A stretch of 64,000 nt of DNA from Lachnospiraceae bacterium (GCA_021199655.1 JAJQHQ010000059.1:20530-84529); one strand, 5' to 3'; positions 1 to 10,387 are shown, numbered from the stretch's first letter. Numbers and translations are program-made. Notes: a model not told the origin generated them from the sequence alone.

Positions 1-35
1 CGTGTATGACGCATAAAAGGCGAATGGGAGAAGTT

Positions 36-278
36 ATGAAAAGTTGTGAGGATACGGATAAGCTGGAAAGGAAACTTAAGAGGGTGGAGCTGGTTTTGAA
101 TTTTGTTTTCATCCTTCTGTTGCTTTTTCTGCTTGATTTGTTCGAGAACCTGTTGTCAATGAATAAATTATGGATGCAGCTGATCTTTGTGGCTCTTTAT
201 TCCATTATCTGGAGTAGGGCTTCCGGACTGATTATGTCTGCCATCCGGAACAGAATCGAGAATAGGACTGAAAATTAG
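36..278 (+). CDS. Small two-helix membrane protein of unknown function
   Basis: An 80-residue protein with a charged N-terminus followed by two hydrophobic stretches (about residues 20-40 and 46-64) and a basic C-terminal tail, so it is probably an integral membrane protein with two helices. I chose the ATG at 36 because GGGAG lies 5 bases upstream; in-frame ATGs at 6 and 24 have no good ribosome binding site. I do not recognise the family. It is close to the window edge, so its operon partners are not visible. Confidence 0.5.
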   Translation: MKSCEDTDKLERKLKRVELVLNFVFILLLLFLLDLFENLLSMNKLWMQLIFVALYSIIWSRASGLIMSAIRNRIENRTEN

Positions 279-384
279 CATTACATGAAGATATAGTTAT
301 AAGTTATAATTATATCTGATTTATATAACCGTATCTGGTTTACATAATTGTAGATGAATGAGCAAAGAGAGGAGATTTGTGAAA
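279..384. other. AT-rich gap before ilvD
   Basis: This short AT-rich gap holds a TATAAT-like hexamer at 305-310 with a poor upstream partner (TTACAT at 281-286), a possible weak promoter for ilvD. I see no T-box, no leader peptide of branched-chain codons and no attenuator hairpin, although ilv genes in Firmicutes often carry one. Confidence 0.3.
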
Positions 385-2058
385 ATGAGAAGTGACGCGG
401 TAAAAAAGGGCGTACAGCAGGCGCCGCACCGCTCCCTGTTCCACGCGCTGGGACTGTCGGAGGAGGAAATGAAGCGGCCGCTGGTCGGCATAGTGAATTC
501 GTATAATGAAGTAGTTCCGGGGCATATGAACCTGGATAAGATCACCGAGGCGGTAAAGCTGGGCGTCTCGCTGGCGGGCGGCGTACCGAGAGAATTCCCG
601 GCGATCGCGGTCTGCGACGGCATCGCGATGGGGCATGTCGGCATGAAGTATTCCCTTGTGACACGTGACCTGATCGCGGATTCTACTGAATGCATGGCAA
701 TGGCGCATCAGTTTGACGCGCTGGTCATGATCCCGAATTGCGATAAGAACGTGCCGGGTCTTCTGATGGCGGCGGCGCGTCTGAATATTCCAACGATTTT
801 TGTCAGCGGCGGACCGATGATGGCAGGCCATCTGCACGGACGTAAGCGCAGTCTCTCGAGTATGTTTGAGGCGGTTGGCGCTCATGCCGCTGGAACAATG
901 ACGGATGAAGAGGTCGTGGAATACGAAAACAATGTATGTCCGACCTGCGGTTCCTGTTCCGGTATGTATACCGCGAACAGCATGAACTGCCTGACCGAGG
1001 TGCTCGGCATGGGCTTAAAAGGGAACGGCACGATCCCGGCTGTCTATTCGGACCGTATTATTCTGGCCAAACAGGCCGGTATGCAGGTCATGGAGCTTCT
1101 GAAGAACAATATCCGTCCGCGCGATATTATGACAGAGAAGGCGTTTATGAATGCCCTGACCGTGGATATGGCGCTCGGCTGTTCCACGAACAGCATGCTG
1201 CACCTGCCGGCAATTGCGCATGAGGCCGGCGTGGAGCTTAATGTGGATATCGCAAACGAGATCAGCGCCCGCACGCCGAATATCTGTCATCTTGCTCCGG
1301 CAGGTCCGACCTATATCGAGGATTTGAATGAGGCAGGCGGCGTCTACGCGGTGATGAATGAGCTGACAAAGAAGAACCTGCTGAATCTGGACTGCATGAC
1401 AGTGACCGGAAAGACGGTGGGCGAGAACATAAAGAATTGCGTAAACCGCAATCCGGAGGTCATCCGTCCGCTGGAGAATCCTTACAGCGAGAACGGCGGT
1501 CTTGCCGTATTAAAGGGCAATCTGGCGCCGGAGGGCAGCGTGGTGAAGCGTTCCGCGGTCGCTCCGGAGATGATGGTGCATGAAGGTCCGGCCCGTGTCT
1601 TTGACTGCGAGGAGGACGCAATCGCCGACATCCTTGGCGGGAAGATCAATCCGGGGGATGTGGTGGTCATTCGTTATGAGGGACCGAAGGGCGGCCCGGG
1701 TATGCGTGAGATGCTGAACCCCACCTCCGCGATCGCGGGTATGGGCTTAGGCTCGTCGGTAGCTTTGATCACAGACGGCCGTTTCAGCGGAGCGTCCAGA
1801 GGTGCTTCCATCGGACATGTCTGCCCGGAGGCAGCAGTCGGCGGCACGATCGCTCTGGTAGAAGAGGGCGATATCATTAAAGTCAATATTCCGGAATGCA
1901 CGCTGACACTTGATGTCAGCGAGGAAGAGCTTGCGAAGCGCCGCGCTGCATGGCAGCCGAGAGAGCCGAAGGTCAACACCGGTTATCTGAAACGGTATGC
2001 GGCGCTGGTGACGAGCGCGAGCCGCGGAGCAGTGCTGGAAGTGCCGGAAAATGCATAA
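385..2058 (+). CDS. ilvD: Dihydroxy-acid dehydratase
   Basis: IlvD removes water from 2,3-dihydroxy-isovalerate and 2,3-dihydroxy-3-methylvalerate, the third common step of valine and isoleucine synthesis, in the cytoplasm. The protein has the Fe-S cluster cysteines in NCDKNVPG and in the [18 protein letters not shown] segment, and the C-terminal GRFSGASRG motif of the IlvD/Edd family. The start at 385 gives 557 residues, normal for the family, and follows GAGAGGAG by 10 bases; an upstream in-frame ATG at 358 would add nine residues without a good ribosome binding site. It is followed 100 bases later by ilvB, so the pair is probably co-transcribed. Confidence 0.97.
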   Translation: MRSDAVKKGVQQAPHRSLFHALGLSEEEMKRPLVGIVNSYNEVVPGHMNLDKITEAVKLGVSLAGGVPREFPAIAVCDGIAMGHVGMKYSLVTRDLIADSTECMAMAHQFDALVMIPNCDKNVPGLLMAAARLNIPTIFVSGGPMMAGHLHGRKRSLSSMFEAVGAHAAGTMTDEEVVEYENNVCPTCGSCSGMYTANSMNCLTEVLGMGLKGNGTIPAVYSDRIILAKQAGMQVMELLKNNIRPRDIMTEKAFMNALTVDMALGCSTNSMLHLPAIAHEAGVELNVDIANEISARTPNICHLAPAGPTYIEDLNEAGGVYAVMNELTKKNLLNLDCMTVTGKTVGENIKNCVNRNPEVIRPLENPYSENGGLAVLKGNLAPEGSVVKRSAVAPEMMVHEGPARVFDCEEDAIADILGGKINPGDVVVIRYEGPKGGPGMREMLNPTSAIAGMGLGSSVALITDGRFSGASRGASIGHVCPEAAVGGTIALVEEGDIIKVNIPECTLTLDVSEEELAKRRAAWQPREPKVNTGYLKRYAALVTSASRGAVLEVPENA

Positions 2059-2158
2059 TGACTGCCAGATGGTTTCCCTGTCAGGTTTCGCATGGCAATG
2101 ATTTTATAAAAAGTATTTTAAATGATAGTATAGACAGAGACAGGAAGGAAAGATACGG

Positions 2159-3838
2159 ATGAAGTTAAATGGTTCCCAGATTGTGATTGAGTGTCTGAAA
2201 GAGCAGGGCGTGGATACGGTCTTTGGCTATCCGGGCGGCACGATCCTCAATGTTTATGATGAATTGTACAAGCACAGCGACGAGATCACACATATTTTGA
2301 CGTCGCACGAACAGGGTGCGGCGCACGCGGCGGACGGCTATGCGCGTTCTACGGGAAAGGTAGGTGTCTGCATGGCGACCTCCGGTCCGGGCGCGACGAA
2401 CCTTGTGACCGGTATCGCGACCGCGTATATGGACTCGATCCCGATCGTAGCGATTACGGCCAATGTGGCGGTGCCGCTGCTTGGCAAGGACAGTTTTCAG
2501 GAGATTGACATTGCCGGCATCACAACGCCGATCACCAAACATAATTTTATCGTAAAGGATATTACAAAGCTGGCGGATACGATCCGCTGGGCATTCCGGA
2601 TCGCGCAGGAAGGGCGCCCGGGTCCTGTGCTCGTGGATATTCCGAAGGATCTGACGTCGACAGTGACGGATTTTGAGCCTCAGGTTCCGGAGAAACCGGA
2701 GCGCAGCACGGAATATATCAAAGAGGCAGATCTCGAGGCTGCGGTAAAGCTGATTAATGAGAGCGAGCGCCCGTTTGTTTTTGTGGGCGGCGGCGCGGTG
2801 CGCTCCGACGCGGCGGATGAACTGAAAAAATTCGCCGATATCGTACATGCACCGGTAGCAGATTCCCTGATGGGCAAGGGCGCTTACGATGGACGAAGTG
2901 AGCTGTACTGCGGCATGCTCGGTATGCATGGCACAAAGACAGCGAACCTCGGCGTGAGCCAGTGTGACCTTCTGATTACCATCGGATCCCGCTTCAGTGA
3001 CCGTGTGATCGGAAATGCCGCGACCTTTGCGAAGAACGCAAAGGTGATTCAGATCGATGTCGATCCGGCAGAGATCAATAAGAATATCCAGGTGGATGTC
3101 AGCATCATCGGCGATGTCCGTGAGGTGCTGAAACGTCTGAACGAGCGTGTCGAGGAACACCGGCACGACGAGTGGGACGACTCCATTAAAGCATTAAAGG
3201 AAAAATATCCGCTGAAATACAATGAAGAGGGTCTGACCGGACCGTATGTGATCGAGGAAATTTACCGTCAGACCAACGGGGACGCGATCATCGTGACGGA
3301 TGTCGGACAGCATCAGATGTGGGCGGCACAGTATTACAAATATTCGAGACCGCGCCAGCTGCTGTCTTCCGGCGGACTCGGTACGATGGGCTATGGCGTC
3401 GGTGCGGCGATTGGCGCAAAGGTGGGCAACCCGGATAAAACCATCATCAATATCGGCGGCGATGGCTGCTTCCGTATGAATATGAATGAAATCGCTACGG
3501 CGGCCCGCTACAATATCCCGATCATTGAAGTGGTGATCAACAATCATGTACTCGGTATGGTGCGTCAGTGGCAGACCCTGTTTTACGAGAAACGCTACTC
3601 AGCTACTGTACTGAACGACGGTGTGGATTTTGTAAAGGTGGCGGAGGCGCTGGGCGCTGTCGGTATCCGCGTGACCAGCAAAGAGGAATTTGCTCCGGCA
3701 CTGCAGAAGGCGATGAGCCTTGGCCGTCCGGTGGTCATCGACTGCCAGATTGACAGCGATGACAAGGTATTCCCGATGGTAGCGCCGGGGGCTCCGATCG
3801 ACACCGCGTTTGACGCGGATGATCTGGCAAAATCGTGA
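2159..3838 (+). CDS. ilvB: Acetolactate synthase, large (catalytic) subunit
   Basis: This is the thiamine-diphosphate enzyme that condenses two pyruvates, or pyruvate with 2-oxobutyrate, at the start of branched-chain amino acid synthesis. The N-terminal PYR domain begins with the expected [14 protein letters not shown] segment and the catalytic glutamate in [15 protein letters not shown]. The C-terminal domain has the ThDP/Mg motif starting GGDGCFRMN and ending at VINN. At 559 residues it matches the biosynthetic AHAS large subunit rather than catabolic AlsS by overall feel. AGGAAGGA precedes the ATG. No ilvN regulatory subunit lies next to it, so the partner must be elsewhere or the enzyme works without one. 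Confidence 0.95.
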   Translation: MKLNGSQIVIECLKEQGVDTVFGYPGGTILNVYDELYKHSDEITHILTSHEQGAAHAADGYARSTGKVGVCMATSGPGATNLVTGIATAYMDSIPIVAITANVAVPLLGKDSFQEIDIAGITTPITKHNFIVKDITKLADTIRWAFRIAQEGRPGPVLVDIPKDLTSTVTDFEPQVPEKPERSTEYIKEADLEAAVKLINESERPFVFVGGGAVRSDAADELKKFADIVHAPVADSLMGKGAYDGRSELYCGMLGMHGTKTANLGVSQCDLLITIGSRFSDRVIGNAATFAKNAKVIQIDVDPAEINKNIQVDVSIIGDVREVLKRLNERVEEHRHDEWDDSIKALKEKYPLKYNEEGLTGPYVIEEIYRQTNGDAIIVTDVGQHQMWAAQYYKYSRPRQLLSSGGLGTMGYGVGAAIGAKVGNPDKTIINIGGDGCFRMNMNEIATAARYNIPIIEVVINNHVLGMVRQWQTLFYEKRYSATVLNDGVDFVKVAEALGAVGIRVTSKEEFAPALQKAMSLGRPVVIDCQIDSDDKVFPMVAPGAPIDTAFDADDLAKS

Positions 3839-4042
3839 GGAGCGAAAGCATTTGGATTCGCTTCGAAAGAAATGACAGACGAGACGAAGCAATTTGAATG
3901 ACATTTGAATCAGATATCATATATAAACTATGAGATATAAGTGATAAGGACTGTTTTTCGGAGAGCAGTGCCATTTAAGATCGCTTTGCGATGGGCATAT
4001 CTCAGAAAAATAGCGAGTCCTGAAAGAGGAGGAAATGAAAAA

Positions 4043-5125
4043 ATGAGCAGAGTTTACAATTTTTCGGCAGGACCGGCGGTTCTGCCGGAGGAGGTTCTGC
4101 AGAAGGTGCAGAATGAGATGATGGATTTCAACGGCTGCGGCATGTCCGTGATGGAGATGAGCCACCGTTCGAAGGTTTTTGATAACATCATTAATGAAGC
4201 GGAGCAGGATCTGCGCGATCTGATGGGGATTCCGGATAACTATAAGGTGCTGTTTATGCAGGGCGGCGCGAGCCTGCAGTTCGCGATGATCCCGATGAAC
4301 CTGATGAAAAACCGGGTGGCGGACTATGTGATCACCGGCCAGTGGGCGAAGAAAGCGTGGCAGGAAGCACAGAAATACGGTACGGCGAACGCGGTGGCCT
4401 CAAGTGCGGATAAGACGTTTTCCTATATCCCGGACTGCAGCGATCTGCCGATCGACGACAATGCGGATTATGTGTACATCTGCGAGAACAACACGATTTA
4501 TGGGACAAAGTACAAAAAGCTGCCGAACACAAAGGGCAAGCTTCTGGTATCCGACGTTTCCTCCTGCTTTCTCTCGGAGCCGGTGAATGTAAGTGATTAC
4601 GGCATCATTTACGGCGGCGTGCAGAAAAACATCGGTCCGGCCGGCATGGTGATCTCGATTGTCCGCGATGATCTGATCACGGATGATGTGATGGAGTTTA
4701 CGCCGACTATGATGAAGTTCAAGACACACGCCGACGCGGGCTCCCTTTACAATACGCCGAACTGCTGGTGCATCTATGTGTGCGGCCAGGTCTTTAAATG
4801 GCTGAAGGCAATGGGCGGTCTTTCCGTGATGAAGGAACGCAACGAAAAGAAAGCAGCGGTTCTCTATGATTTCCTGGATAACAGTAAGATGTTCCACGGC
4901 ACCGTAGTAAAAGAGGATCGTTCTTTGATGAATGTGCCATTTGTAACGGGTGACAAGGATCTGGATGCGAAGTTTGTCAAAGAGGCGGAAGCAGCCGGAT
5001 TTGTGAACCTCAAAGGACACCGCACGGTCGGCGGTATGCGTGCCAGCATCTACAACGCAATGCCGCAGGAGGGTGTGGAGAAGCTTGTGGAGTTCATGAA
5101 GAGCTTTGAACTGGAAAATGCATAA
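4043..5125 (+). CDS. serC: Phosphoserine aminotransferase
   Basis: SerC is a PLP enzyme that converts 3-phosphohydroxypyruvate and glutamate to O-phosphoserine and 2-oxoglutarate. The protein opens with the family hallmark YNFSAGPAVLPEEVL and contains FMQGGASLQF and the PLP-lysine region YGGVQKNIGPAG. The ATG at 4043 follows AGAGGAGG and gives 360 residues, the usual length; a longer in-frame reading from 3941 would only add translated leader. It sits 18 bases upstream of serA, so the two serine enzymes form an operon. A hairpin of a repeated type lies in its leader at about 3972-4002. Confidence 0.97.
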   Translation: MSRVYNFSAGPAVLPEEVLQKVQNEMMDFNGCGMSVMEMSHRSKVFDNIINEAEQDLRDLMGIPDNYKVLFMQGGASLQFAMIPMNLMKNRVADYVITGQWAKKAWQEAQKYGTANAVASSADKTFSYIPDCSDLPIDDNADYVYICENNTIYGTKYKKLPNTKGKLLVSDVSSCFLSEPVNVSDYGIIYGGVQKNIGPAGMVISIVRDDLITDDVMEFTPTMMKFKTHADAGSLYNTPNCWCIYVCGQVFKWLKAMGGLSVMKERNEKKAAVLYDFLDNSKMFHGTVVKEDRSLMNVPFVTGDKDLDAKFVKEAEAAGFVNLKGHRTVGGMRASIYNAMPQEGVEKLVEFMKSFELENA

Positions 5126-5143
5126 TAAAGAGGTTAATGACCA

Positions 5144-6307
5144 ATGTTTCAGTATAAATGTTTAAATCCGATCGCGGCGGCAGGGCTTAACCAGCTGTCC
5201 GGTCAGTATGTGCAGGTGGAAAATTTAGATGAGGCGGAAGCCGTACTGGTGCGCAGCGCGAACATGCATGATATGGAGCTGCCGGATACGCTGCAGGCAA
5301 TTGCGCGTGCCGGAGCGGGTGTCAACAACATTCCGCTTGACCTCTGCGCACAGAAAGGAATCGTTGTATTTAACACGCCGGGTGCGAATGCAAACGGTGT
5401 AAAAGAGCTTGTGATCGCGGGTATGCTTCTGGCGGCGCGTGACATCGTCGGCGGTGTGAACTGGGTGGATGCCCAGTCAGAGAATCCGGATGTACAGAAG
5501 CAGGCGGAGAAAGAAAAGAAGCGATTTGCGGGTACAGAGCTGCGCGGCAAAAAGCTGGGAATTATCGGTCTGGGAGCGATCGGCGTTCAGGTGGCGAATG
5601 CAGCAACGCATCTGTGCATGGAGGTATATGGATATGATCCGTTTATCTCTGTTGATGCGGCATGGAATCTTTCGAGGACCATTCATCACGTCACAGATGT
5701 CGAGAAGATTTATGAACAGTGCGACTATATCACGATCCATGTGCCGCTGATGGATTCCACCCGCGGCATGATCGATCAGGCGGCAATCGCGAAGATGAAG
5801 CCGAATACGGTGATCCTGAACTTTGCGAGAGACCTGCTTGTGGATGAAAAAGCGGTAGTTGCGGCTCTGGAAGATGGACATATTCACCGTTATGTTTCGG
5901 ATTTCCCGAATCCGGTGACAGTCGGTAAAAAAGGCGTGATCATTACACCGCACCTTGGCGCTTCCACCGCGGAGGCGGAGGAAAACTGTGCGGTGATGGC
6001 GGCTACCGAGCTTCGGAATTTCCTGGAAAACGGCAACATCCGCAATTCCGTGAACTATCCAAACTGTGATATGGGTGTGTGTACCCATGTGGCCCGTGTG
6101 GCGATCTATCATCGGAATGTGCCGAAGATGATCAGCTGCTTTACGGATGTCCTGGGTGATATGAATATTCAGAATATGAGTAATACCAGCCGCGGCGATT
6201 ACGCCTATACACTGGTAGATCTGGACGCACCGGTTTCGGATAAGATCGTCAACGGCCTGAAATCCGTGAACGACGTGATCCGGGTACGGGTGGTAAAGAA
6301 CAGCTGA
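5144..6307 (+). CDS. serA: D-3-phosphoglycerate dehydrogenase
   Basis: SerA oxidises 3-phosphoglycerate to 3-phosphohydroxypyruvate with NAD+, the first step of serine synthesis and the reaction feeding SerC just upstream. A Rossmann dinucleotide motif GIIGLGAIGVQVAN is present at about residues 140-155, together with the 2-hydroxyacid dehydrogenase segments AGAGVNNIPLD and ITPHLGASTAEAEE. The last 80 or so residues look like a single ACT domain (about 310-387), so serine feedback is possible. At 387 residues it is the short clostridial form without the extra intervening domain. Confidence 0.95.
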   Translation: MFQYKCLNPIAAAGLNQLSGQYVQVENLDEAEAVLVRSANMHDMELPDTLQAIARAGAGVNNIPLDLCAQKGIVVFNTPGANANGVKELVIAGMLLAARDIVGGVNWVDAQSENPDVQKQAEKEKKRFAGTELRGKKLGIIGLGAIGVQVANAATHLCMEVYGYDPFISVDAAWNLSRTIHHVTDVEKIYEQCDYITIHVPLMDSTRGMIDQAAIAKMKPNTVILNFARDLLVDEKAVVAALEDGHIHRYVSDFPNPVTVGKKGVIITPHLGASTAEAEENCAVMAATELRNFLENGNIRNSVNYPNCDMGVCTHVARVAIYHRNVPKMISCFTDVLGDMNIQNMSNTSRGDYAYTLVDLDAPVSDKIVNGLKSVNDVIRVRVVKNS

Positions 6308-6328
6308 ACAGTGATGGGAGAACAGGTT

Positions 6329-7570
6329 ATGGCAGAAATCGTTCCATTTTACGGAGTGCTTCCGGCAAAAGATGTGGTATCCCGCGTAGCGGCGCTTCCC
6401 TATGATGTATATAGCAGGGAGGAGGCGGCCGTGGAAGCGGCAAAGGATTGCCTTTCTTTCTTAAATATCGACCGGCCGGAGACACAGTTTGATCCTTCAC
6501 AGGATATGTATGCGCCGGAGGTTTATGCGAAAGCGGATGAGATGTTGCGCTCGGAGATTGCTGAAGGTGTCTTTGTACAGGATGAGGAGAAGAATTACTA
6601 TATTTATGAGCTGACCATGAATGGCCGCAGCCAGACCGGGCTGGTAGCCTGCGCTTCGATTGATGATTATATTCATAATGTCATTAAGAAGCATGAAAAC
6701 ACCCGTGCGGACAAGGAAGAAGACCGGGTTCATCATGTGGACAGCTGCAGTGCCCAGACCGGGCCGATCTTTCTGGCTTATCATCGGGATGAACGGGTGG
6801 CCCGTGTGATCGCGGGAGCGAAAAAGCAGACACCGATCTTTGATTTTGTATCAGAGGATGGAATCGGGCATCGCGGCTGGCGTGTGGACGACACCGCCGA
6901 TGTCCTGGAAATCTGCGAGGCTTTCGCTGCGATTGACCGGATCTATATTGCGGACGGCCATCACCGCGCCGCGTCTGCGGTTCGTGTCGGACTGCAGCGC
7001 AGGGCAGAGCATCCGGATTATGACGGAACAGAAGAGTTTAACTATTTTCTTTCCGTACTGTTTCCGGATGACGAGCTGCTGATCATGGATTACAACCGCG
7101 TGATAAAAGATCTGAATGGTCTGTCAGTCAGTGAATTTCTGGAGCAGGCAGGGAAAGTGTTTGAGCTCACGCCCCTCAGTGAGAGAAGAAAGCCGGAGCA
7201 AAAAGGCTCCATGACGATGTATCTCGACTCGCGGTGGTTTGATTTAAAGGTAAAAGAGCAGTTTTGCACCACAGACCCGATTGAGGGTCTGGATGTATCT
7301 ATCCTGCAGAATCACCTGATCGGACCGATTCTGGACATACAGGATCCAAAACGGAACCGCAGAATTGATTTTGTCGGCGGAATCCGGGGGCTTCAGGAGC
7401 TGGAACATCGTGTGGATGATGAAGGCTGGGCCGTGGCGTTTGCAATGTATCCGACGTCGATCGCGGAGCTTTTCGCGGTCGCTGACGCAGGACTGTTGAT
7501 GCCGCCGAAGTCAACCTGGTTTGAGCCGAAGCTGCGCAGCGGACTGTTTCTGCATCTTTTCGAAAGATAG
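6329..7570 (+). CDS. DUF1015-family protein
   Basis: This 413-residue soluble protein matches what I know of the DUF1015 (PF06245) family, which is common next to serA and serC in Clostridia but has no settled function. Recognisable segments are the N-terminal AALPYDVYSREEA, HENTRADKEEDRVHH, and ADGHHRAASA near the middle, the last being rich in possible metal or acid-base residues. The ATG at 6329 follows GGGAGA by 7 bases; a GTG at 6311 is in frame but lacks a ribosome binding site. Only about 20 bases separate it from serA, so it is the third gene of a serC-serA-DUF1015 operon. A role linked to serine metabolism is inferred from position only. Confidence 0.85.
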   Translation: MAEIVPFYGVLPAKDVVSRVAALPYDVYSREEAAVEAAKDCLSFLNIDRPETQFDPSQDMYAPEVYAKADEMLRSEIAEGVFVQDEEKNYYIYELTMNGRSQTGLVACASIDDYIHNVIKKHENTRADKEEDRVHHVDSCSAQTGPIFLAYHRDERVARVIAGAKKQTPIFDFVSEDGIGHRGWRVDDTADVLEICEAFAAIDRIYIADGHHRAASAVRVGLQRRAEHPDYDGTEEFNYFLSVLFPDDELLIMDYNRVIKDLNGLSVSEFLEQAGKVFELTPLSERRKPEQKGSMTMYLDSRWFDLKVKEQFCTTDPIEGLDVSILQNHLIGPILDIQDPKRNRRIDFVGGIRGLQELEHRVDDEGWAVAFAMYPTSIAELFAVADAGLLMPPKSTWFEPKLRSGLFLHLFER

Positions 7571-7599
7571 GAAACGCACGCAGGACATATATCAAGGTG

Positions 7600-7713
7600 A
7601 GCCGTGCATGAAAATTGCTTCGCAATGGCACGGTGCCGTCCTCGATTTCCGATGGAAATCGGGACATTGCCTGCATTCTGCATAAGTTTATGCAGGACAT
7701 ATCAAGGAGGAAA
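7600..7713 (+). repeat. Two-hairpin leader element upstream of glgB
   Basis: The first hairpin has a GCCGTGC/GCACGGT outer stem and an inner ATTGC-TTCG-CAAT stem loop. The second is CTGCATAA/TTATGCAG directly before the AAGGAGG of glgB, with a further short dyad (CGATTTCCG/GAAATCG) between them. The same two-hairpin order recurs before sufC at 19104-19183, and a related single hairpin precedes serC. Confidence 0.6.
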
Positions 7714-7718
7714 TTCTC

Positions 7719-10295
7719 ATGAACGAAAAACTGTACGATCTTATGGACTGGGCAGGAATTGAGGCGCTTGTTTACTCCGAGGAGGACAACCCGCATCAGT
7801 ATCTTGGAGCGCATCTGACAGACGACGGAATCCTGTTTCTGGCGTTTTTCCCGGATGCGAAGGAAGTATATGTCCTGCCGGAAGGGAAAAAGAAACCGCT
7901 GGCAATGGTACAGGAGGATGAGGCAGGATACTTTGCTGTGCTGCTGAAAGGGAAGACCATACCATCCTATACGTATCGGGTCGTTTATGAGGATGGGGAT
8001 GAAGTCGTATATGGAGATCCGTATTCCTTTGAGCCACTGTTGACCGAGGCGGAGACCAAAAAGTTTAACGCGGGTATTTCCTATGATATTTATGAGAAAC
8101 TCGGCGCACATCCGATGAACGTCGATGGAGTGGACGGCGTGTATTTTGCAGTGTGGGCGCCCTGTGCGATGCGCGTCAGCGTTGTCGGAGATTTTAACCG
8201 CTGGGATGGCCGTATGTATCCGATGCGCCGGCTCTGGGATTCCGGTATTTTTGAATTGTTTGTACCCGGTATTTCAGTGGGTGCGCTTTATAAATATGAG
8301 ATCAAGGCGAAGGGTGGTCTGACTTATTTAAAGGCCGATCCGTACGCGAATGCTTCCGAGCTTCGTCCGGGGACCGCTTCTGTCGTGGCTGATCTGGATC
8401 AGTTTACCTGGACGGATACCGAATGGCTCTGTCTGCGCGGCGCGAAGCAGGCAAAGGACGCGCCGATGGCCGTGCTCGAAGTGAATCTTGCAACATTCGA
8501 CCGGCCTGCATCCGACGAAAACTCGTTGTCTGAGCAGATTACTGCATCCGACGAAAGCACGTTGTCTGAGCAGATTGCTGCATCCGGCGAAAGCACGTCG
8601 TCTGAGCAGATTGCTGCATCCGGCGAAGACACGGCGTCCGGACAGTCTGCGGAATTCTGCAATTACCGCGAACTTGCTCCGAAGATTGCTGCTTACGCGA
8701 AAGAACTGGGTTACACGCATATTGAACTGATGCCGGTGATGGAGCATGTTTCCGATGAGTCGCTGGGCTATGAAGTGACCGGATATTACGCGCCAACCGC
8801 TCGTTTTGGCACTCCGGAAGACTTCATGTATTTTATGAATTATATGCATGGCGAAGGAATTGGCGTGATCCTGGACTGGGTACCGTCCCAGTTCCCGCGT
8901 GACACGCATGGTCTCGCTGCTTTTGACGGTACATTTCTGTATGAGCATATGGATCCGCGAAAGGGCGTGCACCCGAAGCATAACACGCTGCTCTACAATT
9001 ACGGCCGTCCGGAGGTGTCTAATTTCCTGATCGCGAATGCCTTATTCTGGAAAGAAGTCTATCATGCGGACGGACTGCGGATAGATTCTGTGGCTTCCAT
9101 GCTGTATGCGGATTATGACCGCAGACCGGGAGAGTGGGTGCCGAACCTGTATGGCGGCAATGAAAATCTGGAAGCAATAGAGTTTTTCAAACATCTGAAC
9201 TCTATTTTCAAAAAGCCGAAGGACGGTGCCATCCTGATTGCGGAGGATTCCTCCACATGGCCGAAGCTTACCGTTCCGGTGGAAGATGGCGGTCTCGGAT
9301 TTGATTACAAATGGAATACGGGATGGACGCATGATGTTATTGATTATATGCAGCTGGATCCGTATTTTCGCTCCCGTCATCATAATGATCTGACTCTCAG
9401 CATGATCTACGCTTACAGTGAGGATTTTATCGTCGGTTTTTCGCATGATAACATCGTGAACGGACAGGGCTCCATGTACAGTAAGATGCCCGGCAAGCCA
9501 AAGATGAAGTTTGCCAATCTTCGCGCGGCATACGGGTTTATGACTGCTCATCCCGGGAAAAAGCATCTGTTTATGGGTGAGGATGTCGGAGTCCCGGGTG
9601 AATGGAACTGCCGGAAAGCGTTTCCATGGGAACTGCTTGAAAAAGAAGAGCATCAGCAGATGAAAGCCTGTATACAGGCACTGCTTGAACTGTATCGCTC
9701 TCATCCGGCTCTTTATCGGAACGACTATGATCCGGACGGCTTCGAGTGGATCGACAACCTGTCAGCGAATGAAAATACACTTGTTTTCCTCCGCCGTGAC
9801 GGTGAACCGGTAGGGGACGCCGCCCATGCTGAAAACAGAGAATGTGCGGGTATCGCACAGGCATCGGAAGAACTTCTGATCGTATGCAATTTTTCACCGC
9901 TTGCTTATGAAAAATACCGCATTGGCGTTCCGTATGCGGGGAAATATAAGGAAATCTTCAATAGCGACAGCGAAGGATTCGGCGGTTCCGGTAAGGTCAA
10001 TCCACGTGTGAAAGCCTCAAAGCCGGTATCCTGTGATGACCGGGAGAATTCGATCGAGATCCAGATGCCGCCGATGGGAATTGCGGTATTCAAATGTGAG
10101 AAGGTCGAAGTGAAAAAGAAGTCCGCGGATTTGAAGGCTGCTGCAAAAACGGATACGGCGAAGAAAAAAGAAGGAGCGAAGGCTTCTGTAAAAGCTGCTG
10201 CTGATAAAAAAACGAAAGCAGAGCAGAAAAGCGGTTTCACAAAAAAAACAAAGCCTGTTACAAAGGAAAAGAACACGGCAAAATCAAATAAATGA
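7719..10295 (+). CDS. glgB: 1,4-alpha-glucan branching enzyme (GlgB) with an internal repeat insert and a basic tail
   Basis: GlgB transfers alpha-1,4 glucan segments to make alpha-1,6 branches in glycogen. A CBM48-like N-terminal domain (VYFAVWAPCAMRVSVVGDFNRWDG, split about residues 139-162) precedes a GH13 catalytic domain. The nucleophile aspartate is in GLRIDSVASML, the acid/base glutamate in LIAEDSSTWP and the third aspartate in GFSHDN. Two things are odd. Residues 264-311 are four copies of a 12-residue repeat (type ASDESTLSEQIA) inserted between the first barrel strand and the YRELAPKI segment. The last 60 or so residues are a Lys/Ala-rich, histone-tail-like extension. The usual strand-1 HLGSW is VNLATF here. 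At 858 residues it is longer than typical GlgB (about 630-730). Confidence 0.9.
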   Translation: MNEKLYDLMDWAGIEALVYSEEDNPHQYLGAHLTDDGILFLAFFPDAKEVYVLPEGKKKPLAMVQEDEAGYFAVLLKGKTIPSYTYRVVYEDGDEVVYGDPYSFEPLLTEAETKKFNAGISYDIYEKLGAHPMNVDGVDGVYFAVWAPCAMRVSVVGDFNRWDGRMYPMRRLWDSGIFELFVPGISVGALYKYEIKAKGGLTYLKADPYANASELRPGTASVVADLDQFTWTDTEWLCLRGAKQAKDAPMAVLEVNLATFDRPASDENSLSEQITASDESTLSEQIAASGESTSSEQIAASGEDTASGQSAEFCNYRELAPKIAAYAKELGYTHIELMPVMEHVSDESLGYEVTGYYAPTARFGTPEDFMYFMNYMHGEGIGVILDWVPSQFPRDTHGLAAFDGTFLYEHMDPRKGVHPKHNTLLYNYGRPEVSNFLIANALFWKEVYHADGLRIDSVASMLYADYDRRPGEWVPNLYGGNENLEAIEFFKHLNSIFKKPKDGAILIAEDSSTWPKLTVPVEDGGLGFDYKWNTGWTHDVIDYMQLDPYFRSRHHNDLTLSMIYAYSEDFIVGFSHDNIVNGQGSMYSKMPGKPKMKFANLRAAYGFMTAHPGKKHLFMGEDVGVPGEWNCRKAFPWELLEKEEHQQMKACIQALLELYRSHPALYRNDYDPDGFEWIDNLSANENTLVFLRRDGEPVGDAAHAENRECAGIAQASEELLIVCNFSPLAYEKYRIGVPYAGKYKEIFNSDSEGFGGSGKVNPRVKASKPVSCDDRENSIEIQMPPMGIAVFKCEKVEVKKKSADLKAAAKTDTAKKKEGAKASVKAAADKKTKAEQKSGFTKKTKPVTKEKNTAKSNK
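8508..8651 (+). repeat. 36-bp in-frame tandem repeat inside glgB (4 copies)
   Basis: Four consecutive 36-base units begin at 8508 and encode 12-residue blocks of the types ASDENSLSEQIT, ASDESTLSEQIA, ASGESTSSEQIA and ASGEDTASGQSA. The first three are close copies and the fourth has diverged. Because the unit is a multiple of three, copy-number change keeps the reading frame. Confidence 0.9.
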
Positions 10296-10296
10296 T

Positions 10297-10355
10297 TGAT
10301 ATCGCAGCACGTACCTCACCTGCTCAGGCGAGGTACGTACGAAAAGCGGATATCA
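10297..10355 (+). promoter_or_regulatory. Nested hairpin between glgB and the CsoR-like gene
   Basis: An outer TGATATC/GATATCA stem (10297-10303 with 10349-10355) encloses a strong GTACCTC/GAGGTAC stem (10311-10317 with 10330-10336) with an inner CCTG/CAGG. No T-run follows, so it looks more like an mRNA processing or stability element than an intrinsic terminator. Confidence 0.5.
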
Positions 10356-10387
10356 CAGGAAAAGTATATCTTATATGGAGGACCTAA

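Noticed and set aside
2165..3166. A 333-codon open frame on the minus strand
   Set aside because: It is antisense to ilvB; the composition is typical of a shadow frame in a GC-rich gene.
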